From assembly GCA_016490735.1 (NCBI GenBank), contig JAEMWC010000023.1, positions 2,157,501-2,221,500 of the forward strand: a DNA stretch of 64,000 nucleotides, in the 5' to 3' direction. Shown piece by piece: positions 43,173-55,132 of this stretch. Both the position numbers and the translations under genes were made by a program. The stretch comes from Pachyseris speciosa (Eukaryota > Cnidaria > Anthozoa > Scleractinia > Pachyseridae). The notes under the pieces are model-generated. The model had not been told where the DNA came from. It saw only the letters and a program-made list of their open reading frames with translations, and did not search any database. Each line of letters opens with the position of its first letter. The first letter of the stretch is position 1.

Positions 43173-43367
43173 TAGTATAAATCTACTAGTCGTTCAAAAC
43201 TAAACAAGTAAATGATCTAAATCCTCTTCACAGACATTTTGAAAACGCAAATAAGCGGCTGCCATTTTGTTGACAATCGCTACTCGCTATCTATCACAGA
43301 ATAGATAGCGAGTAGCGTAGCCAACCAGATAACGGCATTCGTGATAGAATGCTAGTAGATTTATACT
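43173..43367. mobile_element. Foldback element with 18-bp perfect inverted ends
   Basis: TTAGTATAAATCTACTAG at the left is repeated as CTAGTAGATTTATACTAA at the right. A 17-bp perfect hairpin (43,278-43,294 with 43,301-43,317, loop CACAGA) is nested inside. Confidence 0.85.
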
Positions 43368-43959
43368 AATAACCCGTAGAAATCTGTCATTATTTGAAAA
43401 GGGTACAATGTTTACTTTTACTAGCACATAATTGTGAGAATGAAAATAGACAGAGCGCAGATAACCAGTGTCCATGAAGCGGGGTTGACGATATAGGAGA
43501 TCAGAGTTTGTTACTCGGGCACAGGGTGCAGAGGAGTTCTGTTCGATCGTAAACGACAAAGTCTCACCTCGTTAATTCCAAAATATGTTTACTTTGTAAG
43601 ATAAAGATTGTCGAAATGAAATCCTTCTGATTTGGGAATGTTTTCTGCTTCCATATCCTTCTATATCCCCCGATCTTGTCTCTCTCGTATGGCTTTCCGC
43701 CATGTTTACTTGCATATACCGCGTCGAACTGACACTGGCCGCGGGCGCATATGATCTTTGCCCGAAGGGCAACGAATAAGCTTCGGAAATCGGAAAGCGA
43801 AGCTTTCCGAACGAGGCAAGAAGTGCCGAGTAAAAGAAGTGTTACTCTTCTTGTACTGTAAGCCTACCTTTTGTAACCGTGCGCGCCCACAGTACTTTGG
43901 TCCGCGGTACATGCAAATAAACATTGTTGAAACCCTACCAGAAAGAGACAAGATCGGGG

Positions 43960-44520
43960 GAAAAAATTTAGCGAAAATGTTCCTCCCACGTTACCGTACC
44001 AAAGCGTATGAAGCTTTTACAATATTCGAAATATTTCCCGTTGCGTCCAAGTGCGTGACACGCTTGGAAAAATGTTATATTGGCCAACTTTACAATGGAT
44101 TTTCTCTGGAACCAATCGGAATATCGAAAATACCTCACAACCTTTTGTACTTTGTTCCCCTATTATCTCCTGAAAGATATAGTCCAGCTAGTTTGGATGT
44201 CCGCAGTAACGCAAGGGCTATTAATTCGGTTTTGCAAGCATTGTTAGTTTTCCGTCTGAACGCTACCACTTGCCTACCAAAACAAAATTGGTAAAGTTAG
44301 AGATATTTTCAGATTTTTAGATTTCTAATGATATATAGTTTCCTGGGGTTTCTTCAAAAACAACGCGCACAGGAGCGATTTTCCGAACGGCAACCCTGAA
44401 GGTTTACAATAACCTTAAGATTTCAGACTCACAGTAGTGATTATGATAAACCCAAGAAAACGCTTGAACAGGCGTCAATTGCTGATTACCAACACTGGAC
44501 CAACTAATGAATGCACCAAC
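43960..44520. repeat. Repeat block R1, right copy
   Basis: Homologous to 1,080-1,607. Contains the uninterrupted site TCAATTGC (44,475-44,482) into which the 1.85 kb foldback is inserted in the left copy. The 178-codon frame 43,758-44,294 runs through it, but the left copy is broken, so coding is doubtful. Confidence 0.75.
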
Positions 44521-44938
44521 GAACATTTGTCATCTTAAGAAAAACATAATTTGTTTCCTTGGCCTTAGGCAGATAGCGACTGCTTAATACACTGTCTTAA
44601 AAATACTAGAGCGCTCACCGAATTTGTTTTTGTTTTCCGAAATTCTGACCGGCTAAGAAAGAGAAGCAGCAATTTGCACAACGTTTTTATTTCATCAGAC
44701 GTGATAACTAAAGAGTGAACAGGCCGTTTTTTCTCTGGGAAGGCTTGCAGCCGATTACAGTGCTGTTCGGTAAAAGAGCACACTGTATTTTCTTATCATA
44801 TATTTAAAAAATTGGAAATCTTAGTTATGAAGATATTAAGTTGCATAATTCATGGATGGTGGCTCAGTTCATCGAGTTATGAAAATAATTAATCTGCCCG
44901 CCAAAAGGGTGCCAAAAATGGTTTGCAGTTGGAATTCG

Positions 44939-45350
44939 TACGGCCCGATTCAGACGCCGTACTTCAGCCGAGCCGAATCGAATTCAACGATAGGCCGACC
45001 GAAATTAATTAATCCTGGCTGAATTGATTCAGACGCCGAATTTTATTCGGCCGAAACACGTCACCTTCTTTGAGTTTGGCCCGCCAAGCCGCCAGTTTTT
45101 CTTCTGCAACACTCCTTTGCGCAGGCTGTCATGTAAAAACCGGCATGAAAAATACATTAAAATGATTTATGCATTTGATTCGGCTCTTGTGCGAGTACAG
45201 CGTCTGAATGAAAGCCGTTCTTCCCGGCTGAGCCAGGCGGGATTAATTGCTCAGCCCATCCGAATTGATTCAGACGCCGTACTTCACATGAACTTCATTC
45301 GTTGAATTCGATTCGGCTCGGCTGAAGTACGGCGTCTGAACCGGGCCTAC
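44939..45350. mobile_element. 406-bp inverted-repeat element (GGCCCGATTCAGACGCC), TSD TAC
   Basis: The element spans 44,942-45,347, with inverted ends of about 48 bases (GGCCCGATTCAGACGCCGTA... and ...TACGGCGTCTGAACCGGGCC) flanked by TAC. The outer bases and 3-bp duplication match the 7.80-8.51 kb element, so they form one family. Confidence 0.85.
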
Positions 45351-45499
45351 GTTTACAGAAATAGTGCCTCGGATAGAAGACTTGGTAACACTTATTAATT
45401 ATTATTAAATATGTGACTTATCATCGCAGTTACAATTATCATGAAAATAAAAAGAAGGAAGAAGCTATACTGGCCAATTACTTTCGTGACACTTCACAT

Positions 45500-45835
45500 T
45501 TATCTCTTTTTGGCATACAGTTTCAAAACAGACGATGATTTACGCTTCTGACAGACTTTTTTCCTGCGCGCACCCTCTACAAAATGTTGAAATCCATAAC
45601 CTGCACAAGCTGTTTTAGACATGTTTCTCCGCGGACTCTCGACATACGGGGGAAAGGTGAAGTATCTCGAGCTCAGAACTTTTGGCAAAGGATTGCAGCT
45701 TGAAATCACTCGACGCCAATTACAAAATAAGTCCTTAAAATGAAGAGGGTGGTCATCGACCTTGAAGTCTGACTTGGGAACCTTACGGAACTCAAGCCGA
45801 TGTTAAGTTGGTAAGGCTACCGGTTCTCGTATTTC
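45500..45835 (-). other. Unrecognised open frame, paired with 51.24-51.57 kb
   Basis: Minus-strand frame open from about 45,810 to a stop at 45,500, containing YVESPRRNMSKTACAGYGFQ and KVCQKRKSSSVLKLYAKKR. The duplicate at 51,237 is also open, but the four amino-acid differences over 69 residues suggest little constraint. No start, splice site or domain I can name. Confidence 0.25.
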
Positions 45836-46117
45836 TGAAAGCTTAAAGAGAGGCACACGATGAAAAAAAATCACAAAACAAAAACATCTAAAAATGAAAA
45901 GTCAGGGTAAAGAAAAACAGAGCGTCACGAAACAACCTTGGGGCTTTATTGAGTATTCAAAACACGCTGAACCATGACTGATAAATGCGTCTTGTACTTG
46001 GTCGGGGTAAACTCAGTAAGCTTGAAAATGAAACACCTATCCCCAAAATTTGGCTCAAGAATTTATTGATAGACAAGTGTCCTGCGCGACCTTAAGCAAA
46101 GCGAAATGTATACTTCT

Positions 46118-46533
46118 CAGGGGCACCCAACGAGCCAAATCAACCAAAAGTTGTAGAAAGGCATTTTTAAATACCTTTTGGTGTTTGGAGTCTGTTTAAG
46201 GTGATGTTTTCGTTAGCTAGAAGAATTTGATCTATTCGGATTCCCTAGCTGAAATTTTAATTCCCCGAAAATGTTAGGGAGTAAAATCTTCTTTGAGAAA
46301 ATGCTAGCTGAAATAAACTTTCCACGAACTTTCAAGGGAACTATGTTCTTTCCGAAAATGCTAGCTGACGTTTTTGACTGCCAAAAACAGCAAGTACGAC
46401 CTTTCCGAAAACCTCAGGGGCTATAATTTTCCCAATGCGAATCGTTTAGGTCATATTTCAGTTACGAAATTTTGAGTGCACTCTTTAATATACGCCGACT
46501 ACCCTCCACCGAACAGATCGTTGGGTACCCCTG
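46118..46533. mobile_element. GGGGCACCCAACGA element, copy 2
   Basis: Starts GGGGCACCCAACGAGCC and ends ATCGTTGGGTACCCCTGA. Interior matches 34,019-34,466. Its twin at 51,859-52,271 arose by the segmental duplication. Confidence 0.85.
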
Positions 46534-47667
46534 ACTTCCCTTTTTTGCTCGTGGTTATGATGAGTCTTATATCTGTAATGTGCCACCTGAGGCTAACCTC
46601 ACAATAGCTGCAGCGATACTGATTTTTCGTTGATCATTTGCTGATTATTGTCTGTGACATCTGCATCTCAAGAACATGATTTGCCAGTAAGCAGGTACGA
46701 TAAATAACTTAAGCGTGTCAAAGTTGATTTTCCAATGCATTCTATTTTCCGTCTCTGGGCGTGACTTTTCAAAATGCAAAGTGCGCCAAAACTCTCATTC
46801 ATAACTTAAGAATAAATTAGTTTAATTACCCTCCGTCTCGCCTTGTGTCTGTCTTTCACGCGCGCGGAAATGTCGAAGAAGGCAAACGAGAAAAGAGGCA
46901 ATACGTGTGTACGAGTATAAAATCTGCGATGTTAGGCAATCTCCAACTTCAGCGATCACTTTTCACTGATGATACTCTGTCTCATTGACATACTGAGCGA
47001 AAGAGGGTTGGTACTAACACTTGGGCTGCTGTTTTTCTTGACTGATATTGCGACCTGTCCCCGGTCACTATAAAGTTCGATTATTTTTCTTGGTTAATTG
47101 TTCATGTGCACCTCTGCATAAGATGACACAGGTTTTTTTTATCTGCGGATTGAAATAAAAAGAAAAACTCACGAGATAAAAAGCGAGCCAGAGGCTTTGT
47201 TTTGCTCCTTCCCCTGGTAGCTTCTGTTTTTCGTCAGTCCTCCCAATTTGTTTCACTAGTTTCAACTACTCGGGCAGCTTCGATTAGGATGGGTGTTTTG
47301 AACTAACTTTTTGCCTTGTCGATCCCAGGACTGTCTGAAGCCGCGAGACTCCGATGATCGAGAATCAGTGACAATCGCAGTAAACACACTGTAGCGTATA
47401 CATACGAAACCGCAAAAGAACAATTAATGATCCAAGCTGAACACAAAGAAGCAAACAAGGCTGTACCAGCACCCATCACTGGGCGGGGACATGTACGATA
47501 AAATAGTTTAAGATAAAATTTTGCTGATATGGTGTTTGTTTTATGGCATTTTGCATTTCTGCCATGCGCAAGCTTCAACTGGTATTTACTTGTCGAATTT
47601 TGGCATATTGCAGTCCACGCACCACGAGCCGCGGCGAGCCAGTATTAGGCCACTCTGATCGATAAAG

Positions 47668-47742
47668 ATGGCGGCGATGAGCGATTCTGTAGACACTTTG
47701 CGTTTATCTGATGTGGATTGTACTGTTCCTCCCGCCAGATTG
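47668..47742 (+). pseudogene. Orphan phosphomannomutase exon 1, copy C
   Basis: Twenty-five open codons with ATG in the same GATCGATAAAG context as the intact gene and an intact GTGAGT donor. The HAD motif region reads LSDVDCTVPPARL against LFDVDGTVTPARL: both aspartates of DxD are kept but the following Gly-Thr is Cys-Thr and the next Thr is Pro. It lies 15.8 kb upstream of the intact exon on the same strand, so it could serve as an alternative first exon, although the changes argue against an active enzyme. Confidence 0.75.
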
Positions 47743-47834
47743 GTGAGTTCAATATACCGCTTAACTTTTTACGGGTAAAAGCCTTAATTTTTCATCAGAA
47801 AAGGTGTTCTTCACACCTCAACACCCGGCGCTGT

Positions 47835-48275
47835 GAAATACCGTATTTATTCGAATAAGCGCCCAACCTCGAATTAGCGCCCACCTCGAATAAGCGCCCA
47901 TCCCCACCCTAGCCCCCTCCCCACTCAGACCACCCTCCCCCCCCCCCCAAAATGACACTGAAGTGCACGAAAGTAGTATTGAGTACCATTTACTAAGTGG
48001 ATTACAATCTCTAGATTCATTGTCTACGAGGATTGAATAAGTACCAATAAGAGACTTCCCCAAAGACGGAGTTTTCTTCAGTACTTTACAGAAGCTTTGC
48101 TTTGTTACATCTTCGCGTTTTGTCATTACCATTTATTGTTTTATTACAAAATAAACATACTACACTTGCTGAAAATGGTGAAAATTTAATAAGCGCTCAG
48201 CCTCGAATAAGCGCCCACTCTCAAGGTCCAAAAATGTAATAAGCGCCCAGGGCGGTTAATCGAATAAATACGTTA
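47835..48275. repeat. CGAATAAGCGCCC repeat block, copy 2
   Basis: Same structure as 4,268-4,712, with two or three CGAATAAGCGCCC phrases at each end. Twin of 53,575-54,010. Confidence 0.75.
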
Positions 48276-51200
48276 TACGAAACTGATTTTGTTTAATTTA
48301 CGTTGTTGTTAATTTATATCCCACTATTTTACATCATTGTTGTTTCACAGCACCTTTATTTAAATAACAAAACCTCGTCTGCTCATAGCTCCTCGGAGTC
48401 ACTATCTGACAGTAGAAAATGGCAGGATCCAAGGGAGTGTTCCCTCTCTAGATCCATTTACGGAGCAATAACTGATAACAATGAGCTAACAATGACTGGA
48501 AATCCTGCTGTTTTTTTCCTTTAGCTATGTATCCCGGATATGTATGTTGAGTATATTTCAGCAAATTCGCATTAAATAAAGTTAGGCGCACATTGTTTTC
48601 GAACATTTCGCGTTAATCATTTGATGTATGTAAACCTAACTTTGGAAAATTCGCGTTAATTTTGCGTAACGTAAATTTTCTTCGTGTTGACTAACTATAA
48701 TAAGGTAAAACTGAAATGTTAATTGAACGCTGACATAATAAAAAAGGTCCTTCTTTTCCGTCTCAGTAAATACAACCACACAAGGTCTTTCCATTTTTTT
48801 CTCACCCGCAGTGTATTTACTGCGATGATTATTCACTGATTCTGTCTTGCGACACCGGATAAGGACAATTGTTACACAAATGATGGTAGGCAACTCGGCA
48901 AATCCTTTTATGTTTATGCCTCACTGGCCATTAGATAGCTTGAATACATTGATGGTTTTCGTTGTTAAATTTGAAAATTGAAAATCTTACTCAATCCAGC
49001 ATAGTTCAGGGAAGCCTTTACTGGTAAAGGTTTGCTAAAACAAGAAACCTAGGTTCAAGTTGCCAACTGTAAATCGATTGCGTGTTAAGAACAGCTCATG
49101 GTTAGTGAACTGTGCTCACTTTCATACTTCATCAATCTGAAGGTATCCGAGAGACAACGAGAGAGCGTGTTTTGTCATGAATATGGGACGAGAAAGTCAC
49201 CTCTTACTGGATCAAACCACCACCCATGATTAAATATATGGCCACGAACTGATCTTCATTCAATCATAGTTGGTCTCCAACTACGAGTCAGTTTTCAAAG
49301 GAATTATCACATATGCATTGAACTGCCAGTTGTGTTGGCAGTTTCTTATGTTTGCGAGTCCGCGATTATTTAGGCTGTAAAAATGAGATTTTAGTAAGTT
49401 AAAGTGACTTTACTGGTTGAAATTCGTTTTGCAATGTGACATCCCCTTTTCTAATAATTGTTGGAATACCTGGCTAACTGAGAAGCAGGGCTGAGTGCTT
49501 CGACGGGCAGCAGCGAAATCACCACGGAAAAGTGAATACTTATTGCGGCGTATTTCAGTTACGCTTGCAGATTTCAATTGCCATTGAAAGGGCAAGCCGA
49601 CTCAAAAAGTGAGTCACAAATGCAAAGAAATCCAAACCTTACCTTGTTAACATTGAAAAAAGGACGACGAAACGTCGTTGAACGATCTTCAGATCATTAA
49701 ATAAACCTGCAGGTGGGCGACTACCCCTATTTGCATGTGAAACAATTATGATTGTTATGAGAAAATAACCGGAATGATCGTCCCTGTAGGCGGCTACCGC
49801 GCCCATCCACCAGAGTTCATCTAAGCGTGGCAGTTTATTAGATTTTATTGAACATGTTATATCGGAGACTGTCCCTTAACCACACTTAACCCTCACTGGT
49901 GAGCTTGGGAAAAACATGTTTAGTTTGTACGGTTTACATTTGTAAACTTGACCATTTGTTTGTTGTTTTCTGTTTTGAGACTGTGCATGTGGTTTCTTTC
50001 TGTACGTATCTTCGCAGCCTCTCCACAGAACATGCTTTCTGCATGAGCAGGCGTGATAAATAACTTTTGATCGGTTTTGATTTTGTCTTTTCAAAAAAAT
50101 GGTTAGTAAGTCAATAAAGCGTGAGAAAATTTAAAAATTGTCCTTGCGAATTGACATACTGAGCTAGCGCGAAAACGCTGAGGGTTGGTTGAAGAGGGTT
50201 GGTTGATGTTAAGAAACAATTGGCCATATTGATTATAATACTTGGGCTGCTGTTTTACTTAACTGACATTGCGACCTAACACCACTATGAAGTTCAATTA
50301 TTATTTGTTGTTGGTTAATTGTTCTTGTGCACTCTGCATAAGATGACACGGGGTTTTTTTATCTTCGGATTAAAATACAAAGAAAAACTCACGAGACAAA
50401 AATTTTACTCAAATTTCGCCTACAAATTGGCAAGTGAATTGAGTGTAGGCAATATTGATTATAATACTTGAGCTGCTGTTTTACTTAACTGACATTGCGA
50501 CCTAACACCACGATAAAGTTCGATTATTATTTGCTCTTGGTTAATAATTGTTCTTGTGCACCTCTGCATAAGATGATAAGGGGTTTTTTATCTTCGGATT
50601 GAAATAAAAAGAAAAACTCACGAGACAAAAATTTTAAATTTTAAAAATTTAGATTCTTCCTACAAAGTCATTGTTGCCACTTGTCGTTTGACTTAAGAAC
50701 CAAGATCAAAGGGTCGTGAACGCAAATATGAGATTTCAAAATTAATGGCCGAAGGATAAAGCGACAATGATTTATCCTATGATTTTGAGTCTTGTAAACA
50801 CCGATATTAAAGTACGGTTCCATTTTGGGATATTGTCTCCCACCTGTTCCAGTTAAAATTTCTCTGATATTCAAAAGCTTTTGGTCACTATTAGGCTGTT
50901 CTGACTTTTGTTAAACTTGTGTTTCGCGTACCGGATCACTAATTTGTTAATTACAAAAGGCAACCAAAAACTGTTTTATATGATAACCGTCTGGTAAGAA
51001 TAGCGTATTCCCGAACATTGAGACGGCACGAGAGAATGATTTAGACACCCGTTACAGGAATTCTCATATGCTCAAAGACTCTTCTGATATTCAAAAGCTT
51101 TTGGTCACTATTAGGCTGTTCTGACTTTTGTTAAAGTTGTGTTAAATATATGACTTATCATCGCAGTTATAATTATCATGAAAAAAAAAAGAAGGAAGAA

Positions 51201-51858
51201 GCTATACTGGCCAATTACTTTCGTGACACTTCACATTTATCTCTTTTTGGCATACAGTTTCAAAACAGACGATGATTTACGCTTCTGACAGACTTTTTTC
51301 CTGCGTGCACCCTCTACAAAATGTTGAAATCCATAACCTGCACAAGCTGTTTTAGACATGTTTCTCCGCGGGCTCTCGACATACAGGGGAAAGGTGAGGT
51401 ATCTCGAGCTCCGAACATTTGGCAAAGGATTGCAGCTTGAAATCACTCGACGCCAATTACAAAATAAGTCCTTGAAATGAAGAGGGTGGTCATCGACCTT
51501 GACGTCTGACTTGGGGACCTTACGGAGCTCAAGCCGATGTTAAGTTGGTAAGGCTACTGGTTCCCGTATTTCTGAAAGCTTAAAGAGAGGCACATGATGA
51601 AATAAAAATCACAAAACAAAAACATATAAAAATGAAAAGTCAGGGTAAAGAAAAACAGAGCGTCACGAAACAACCTTGGGGCTTTGTTGAGTATTTCAAA
51701 ACACGCTGAACCATGACTGATAAATGCGTCTTGTACTTGGTCCGGGTAAATTCGGTAAGCTTGAAAATGAAACACCTATCCCCAAAATTTGGCTCAAGAA
51801 TTTATTCATAGACAAGTGACCTGCGCGACCTTAAGCAAAGCGAAATGTATACTTCTCA

Positions 51859-52271
51859 GGGGCACCCAACGAGCCAAATCAACCAAAAGTTGTAGAAAGG
51901 CATTTTTAAGTACCTTGTGGTGGTTGAAGTCTGTTTAAGGTGATGTTTTCGTTAGCTAGAAGAATTTGATCTATTCGGATTCCCTAGCTGAAATTTTAAT
52001 TCCTCGAAAATGTTAGGGAGTAAAATCTTCTTTGAGAAAATGCTAGCTGAAATAAACTTTCCACGAACTTTCAAGGGAACTATGTTCTTTCCGAAAATGC
52101 TAGCTGACGTTTTTGACTGCCAAAAACAGCAAGTACGACCTTTCCGAAAACCTCAGGGGCTATAATTTTCCCAATGCGAATCGTTTAGACCATATTTCAG
52201 TTACGAAATTTTGAGTGCACTCTTTAATATACGCCGACTACCCTCCACCGAACAGATCGTTGGGTACCCCT
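51859..52271. mobile_element. GGGGCACCCAACGA element, copy 3
   Basis: Duplicate of the 46,118-46,533 element inside the right segmental copy. Confidence 0.85.
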
Positions 52272-53406
52272 GACTTCTCTTTTTTGCTCGTGGTTATGAT
52301 GAGTCTTATATCTGTAATGTGCCACCTGAGGCTAACCTCACAATAACTGCAGCGATACTGATTTTTCGTTGATCATTTGCTGATTATTGTCTGTGACATC
52401 TGCATCTCAAGAACATGATTTGCCAGTAAGCAGGCACGATAAATAACTTAAGCGTGTCAAAGTTGATTTTCCAATGCATTCTATTCTCGGTCTCTGGGCG
52501 TGACTTTTCAAAATGCAAAGTGCGCCAAAACTCTCATTCATAACTTAAGAATAAATTAGTTTAATTACCCTCCGTCTCGCCTTGTGTCTGTCTTTCACGC
52601 GCGCGGAAATGTCGAAGAAGGCAAACGAGAAAAGAGGCAATACGTGTGTACGAGTATAAAATCTGCGATGTTAGGCAATCTCCAACTTCAGTGATCACTT
52701 TTCACTGATGATACTCTGTCTCATTGACATACTGAGCGAAAGAGGGTTGGTACTAACACTTGGGCTGCTGTTTTTCATGAATGATATTGCGACCTGTCCC
52801 CGGTCACTACAAAGTTCGATTATTTTTCTTGCTTAATTGTTCATGTGCACCTCTGCATAAGATGACACAGGTTTTTTTTATCTGCGGATTGAAATAAAAA
52901 GAAAAACTCACGAGATAAAAAGCGAGCCAGAGGCTTTGTTTTGCTCCTTCTTCTGGTAGCTTCTGTTTTTCGTCCGTCCTCCCAATTTGTTTCACTAGTT
53001 TCAACTACTCGGGCAGCTTCGATTAGGATGGGTGTTTTGAACTAACTTTTTGCCTTGTCGATCCCAGGACTGTCTGAAGCCGAGAGACTCCGATGATCGA
53101 GAATCAGTGACAATCGCAGTAAACACACTGTAGCGTATATATACGTAACCGCAAAAGAACAATTAATGATCCAAGCTGAACACAAAGAAGCAAACAAGGC
53201 TGTACCAGCACCCATCACTGGGCGGGGACATGTACGATAAAATAGTTTCAGATAAAATTTTGCTGTTATGGTGTTTGTTTTATGGCATTTTGCATTTCTG
53301 CCATGCGCAAGCTTCAACTGGTATTTACTTGTCGAATTTTGGCATATTGCAGTCCACGCACCACGAGCCGCGGCGAGCCAGTATTAGGCCACTCTGATCG
53401 ATAAAG

Positions 53407-53481
53407 ATGGCGGCGATGAGCGATTCTGTAGACACTTTGCGTTTATCTGATGTGGATTGTACTGTTCCTCCCGCCAGATTG
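53407..53481 (+). pseudogene. Orphan phosphomannomutase exon 1, copy D
   Basis: Identical in sequence to copy C: ATG, 25 open codons, GTGAGT donor, motif LSDVDCTVPPARL. It lies 10.1 kb upstream of the intact exon. Copies C and D arose from one already altered exon by the 5.7 kb duplication. Confidence 0.75.
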
Positions 53482-53574
53482 GTGAGTTCAATATACCGCT
53501 TAACTTTTTACGGGTAAAAGCCTTAATTTTTCATCAGAAAAGGTGTTCTTCACACCTCAACACCCGGCGCTGTG

Positions 53575-54010
53575 AAATACCGTATTTATTCGAATAAGCG
53601 CCCAACCTCGAATTAGCGCCCACCTCGAATAAGCGCCCATCCCACCCTAGCCCCCTCCCCACTCAGACCACCCCGCCCCCCCAAAAAAATGACACTGAAG
53701 TGCACGAAAGTAGTATTGATTACTATTTACTCAGTGGATTATAATCTCTAGATTCATTGTCTACGAGGATTGAATAAGTACCAATAAGAGATTTCCCCAA
53801 AGACGGAGTTTTCTTCAGTACTTTACAGAAGCTTTGCTTTGTTACATCTTCGCGTTTTGTCATTACCATTTATTGTTTTATTACAAAATAAACATACTAC
53901 ACTTGCTGAAAATGGTGAAAATTTAATAAGCGCTCAGCCTCGAATAAGCGCCCACTCTCAAGGTCCAAAAATGTAATAAGCGCCCAGGGCGGTTAATCGA
54001 ATAAATACGT
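53575..54010. repeat. CGAATAAGCGCCC repeat block, copy 3
   Basis: Counterpart of 47,835-48,275, with small indels in a C-rich and A-rich run. Confidence 0.75.
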
Positions 54011-54983
54011 TATACGAAACTGATTTTGTTTAATTTACGTTGTTGTTAATTTATATCCCACTATTTTACATCATTGTTGTTTCACAGCACCTTTATTTAA
54101 ATAACAAAACCTCGTCTGCTCATAGCTCCTCGGAGTCACTATCTGACAGTAGAAAATGGCAGGATCCAAGGGAGCGTTCCCTCTCTAGATCCATTTACGG
54201 AGCAATAACTGATAACAATGAGCTAACAATGACTGGAAATCCTGCTGTTTTTTTCCTTTAGCTATGTATCCCGGATATGTATGTTGAGTATATTTCAGCA
54301 AATTCGCATTAAATAAAGTTAGGCGCACATTGTTTTCGAACATTTCGCGTTAATCATTTGATGTATGTAAACCTAACTTTGGAAAATTCGCGTTAATTTT
54401 GCGTAACGTAAATTTTCTTCGTGTTGACTAACTATAATAAGGTAAAACTGAAATGTTAATTGAACGCTGACATAATAAAAAAGGTCCTTCTTTTCCGTCT
54501 CAGTAAATACAACCACACAAGGTCTTTCCATTTTTTTCTCACCCGCAGTGTATTTACTGCGATGATTATTCACTGATTCTGTCTTGCGACATCGATATTT
54601 TTTGCATGATCGGGTATGATCAAGGGCTTTCTTTAATTAATTTTCTTGTTTCAAAGATTTGGTTTCATTAAACATAACATAACATAACATAACATAACAC
54701 GAAACGCTCAGTTTTATACGTTCAGTCACGAACGGATTAATGTAGGTATCGAACAATCATGCTAGGAAATCGAATATCAGATGTCTAATGTAACGTTTAT
54801 CTCTGATTATGTGTCATTGCAACATGCGTGTCTTATTTACAAACAGTGAGGAGTAGCAAATGTCAAAACAAGCTACCGAAGACAACTGGACCTTTCATCT
54901 AGTTTTTGCACGAGGAAGGAAATCAAGATTTTCTTCACAAATGTAGAATGGAAAATCAAAAAACTGTGAAGAACGTTGTCCAC

Positions 54984-55132
54984 TATAGGTGGTTTGCAGC
55001 CAACCTCTAGAGACAAAGATAACAATGGTGAAAAGAACAAATGCTGGTGGACGAACAAAAGGAGCTAATGAGAGATGTATTGTTTACGTCCACCAGCATG
55101 GCGGTGATGACGTAACGTGCAAACCACCTATA
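54984..55132. mobile_element. 145-bp MITE, TA duplication, only in unit D
   Basis: Element 54,986-55,130 with 13-base perfect inverted ends TAGGTGGTTTGCA / TGCAAACCACCTA, flanked by TA. Internal CTGGTGGACG / CGTCCACCAG forms a second inverted pair. The older paralogues at 7,120 and 13,130 lack it. Confidence 0.9.

Larger units (their letters stand above)
45412..51149 (+). repeat. Segmental duplication, left copy (unit C)
   Basis: Aligned with 51,150-56,840 at an offset of 5,737-5,739 bases, with only scattered substitutions and small indels. It differs by a 541-base deletion at about 48,854-48,863 and lacks the MITE at 54,986. It contains PMM exon-1 copy C, a GGGGCACCC element and the CGAATAAGCGCCC block. 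Right end carries a 52-base phrase twice (50,866-50,917 and 51,083-51,134) next to the junction. Confidence 0.9.

Noticed and set aside
43758..44294. 178-codon plus-strand open frame as a host gene
   Set aside because: It lies in repeat block R1. The homologous copy at 1,080-1,430 is broken by frameshifts, and no domain is recognisable.
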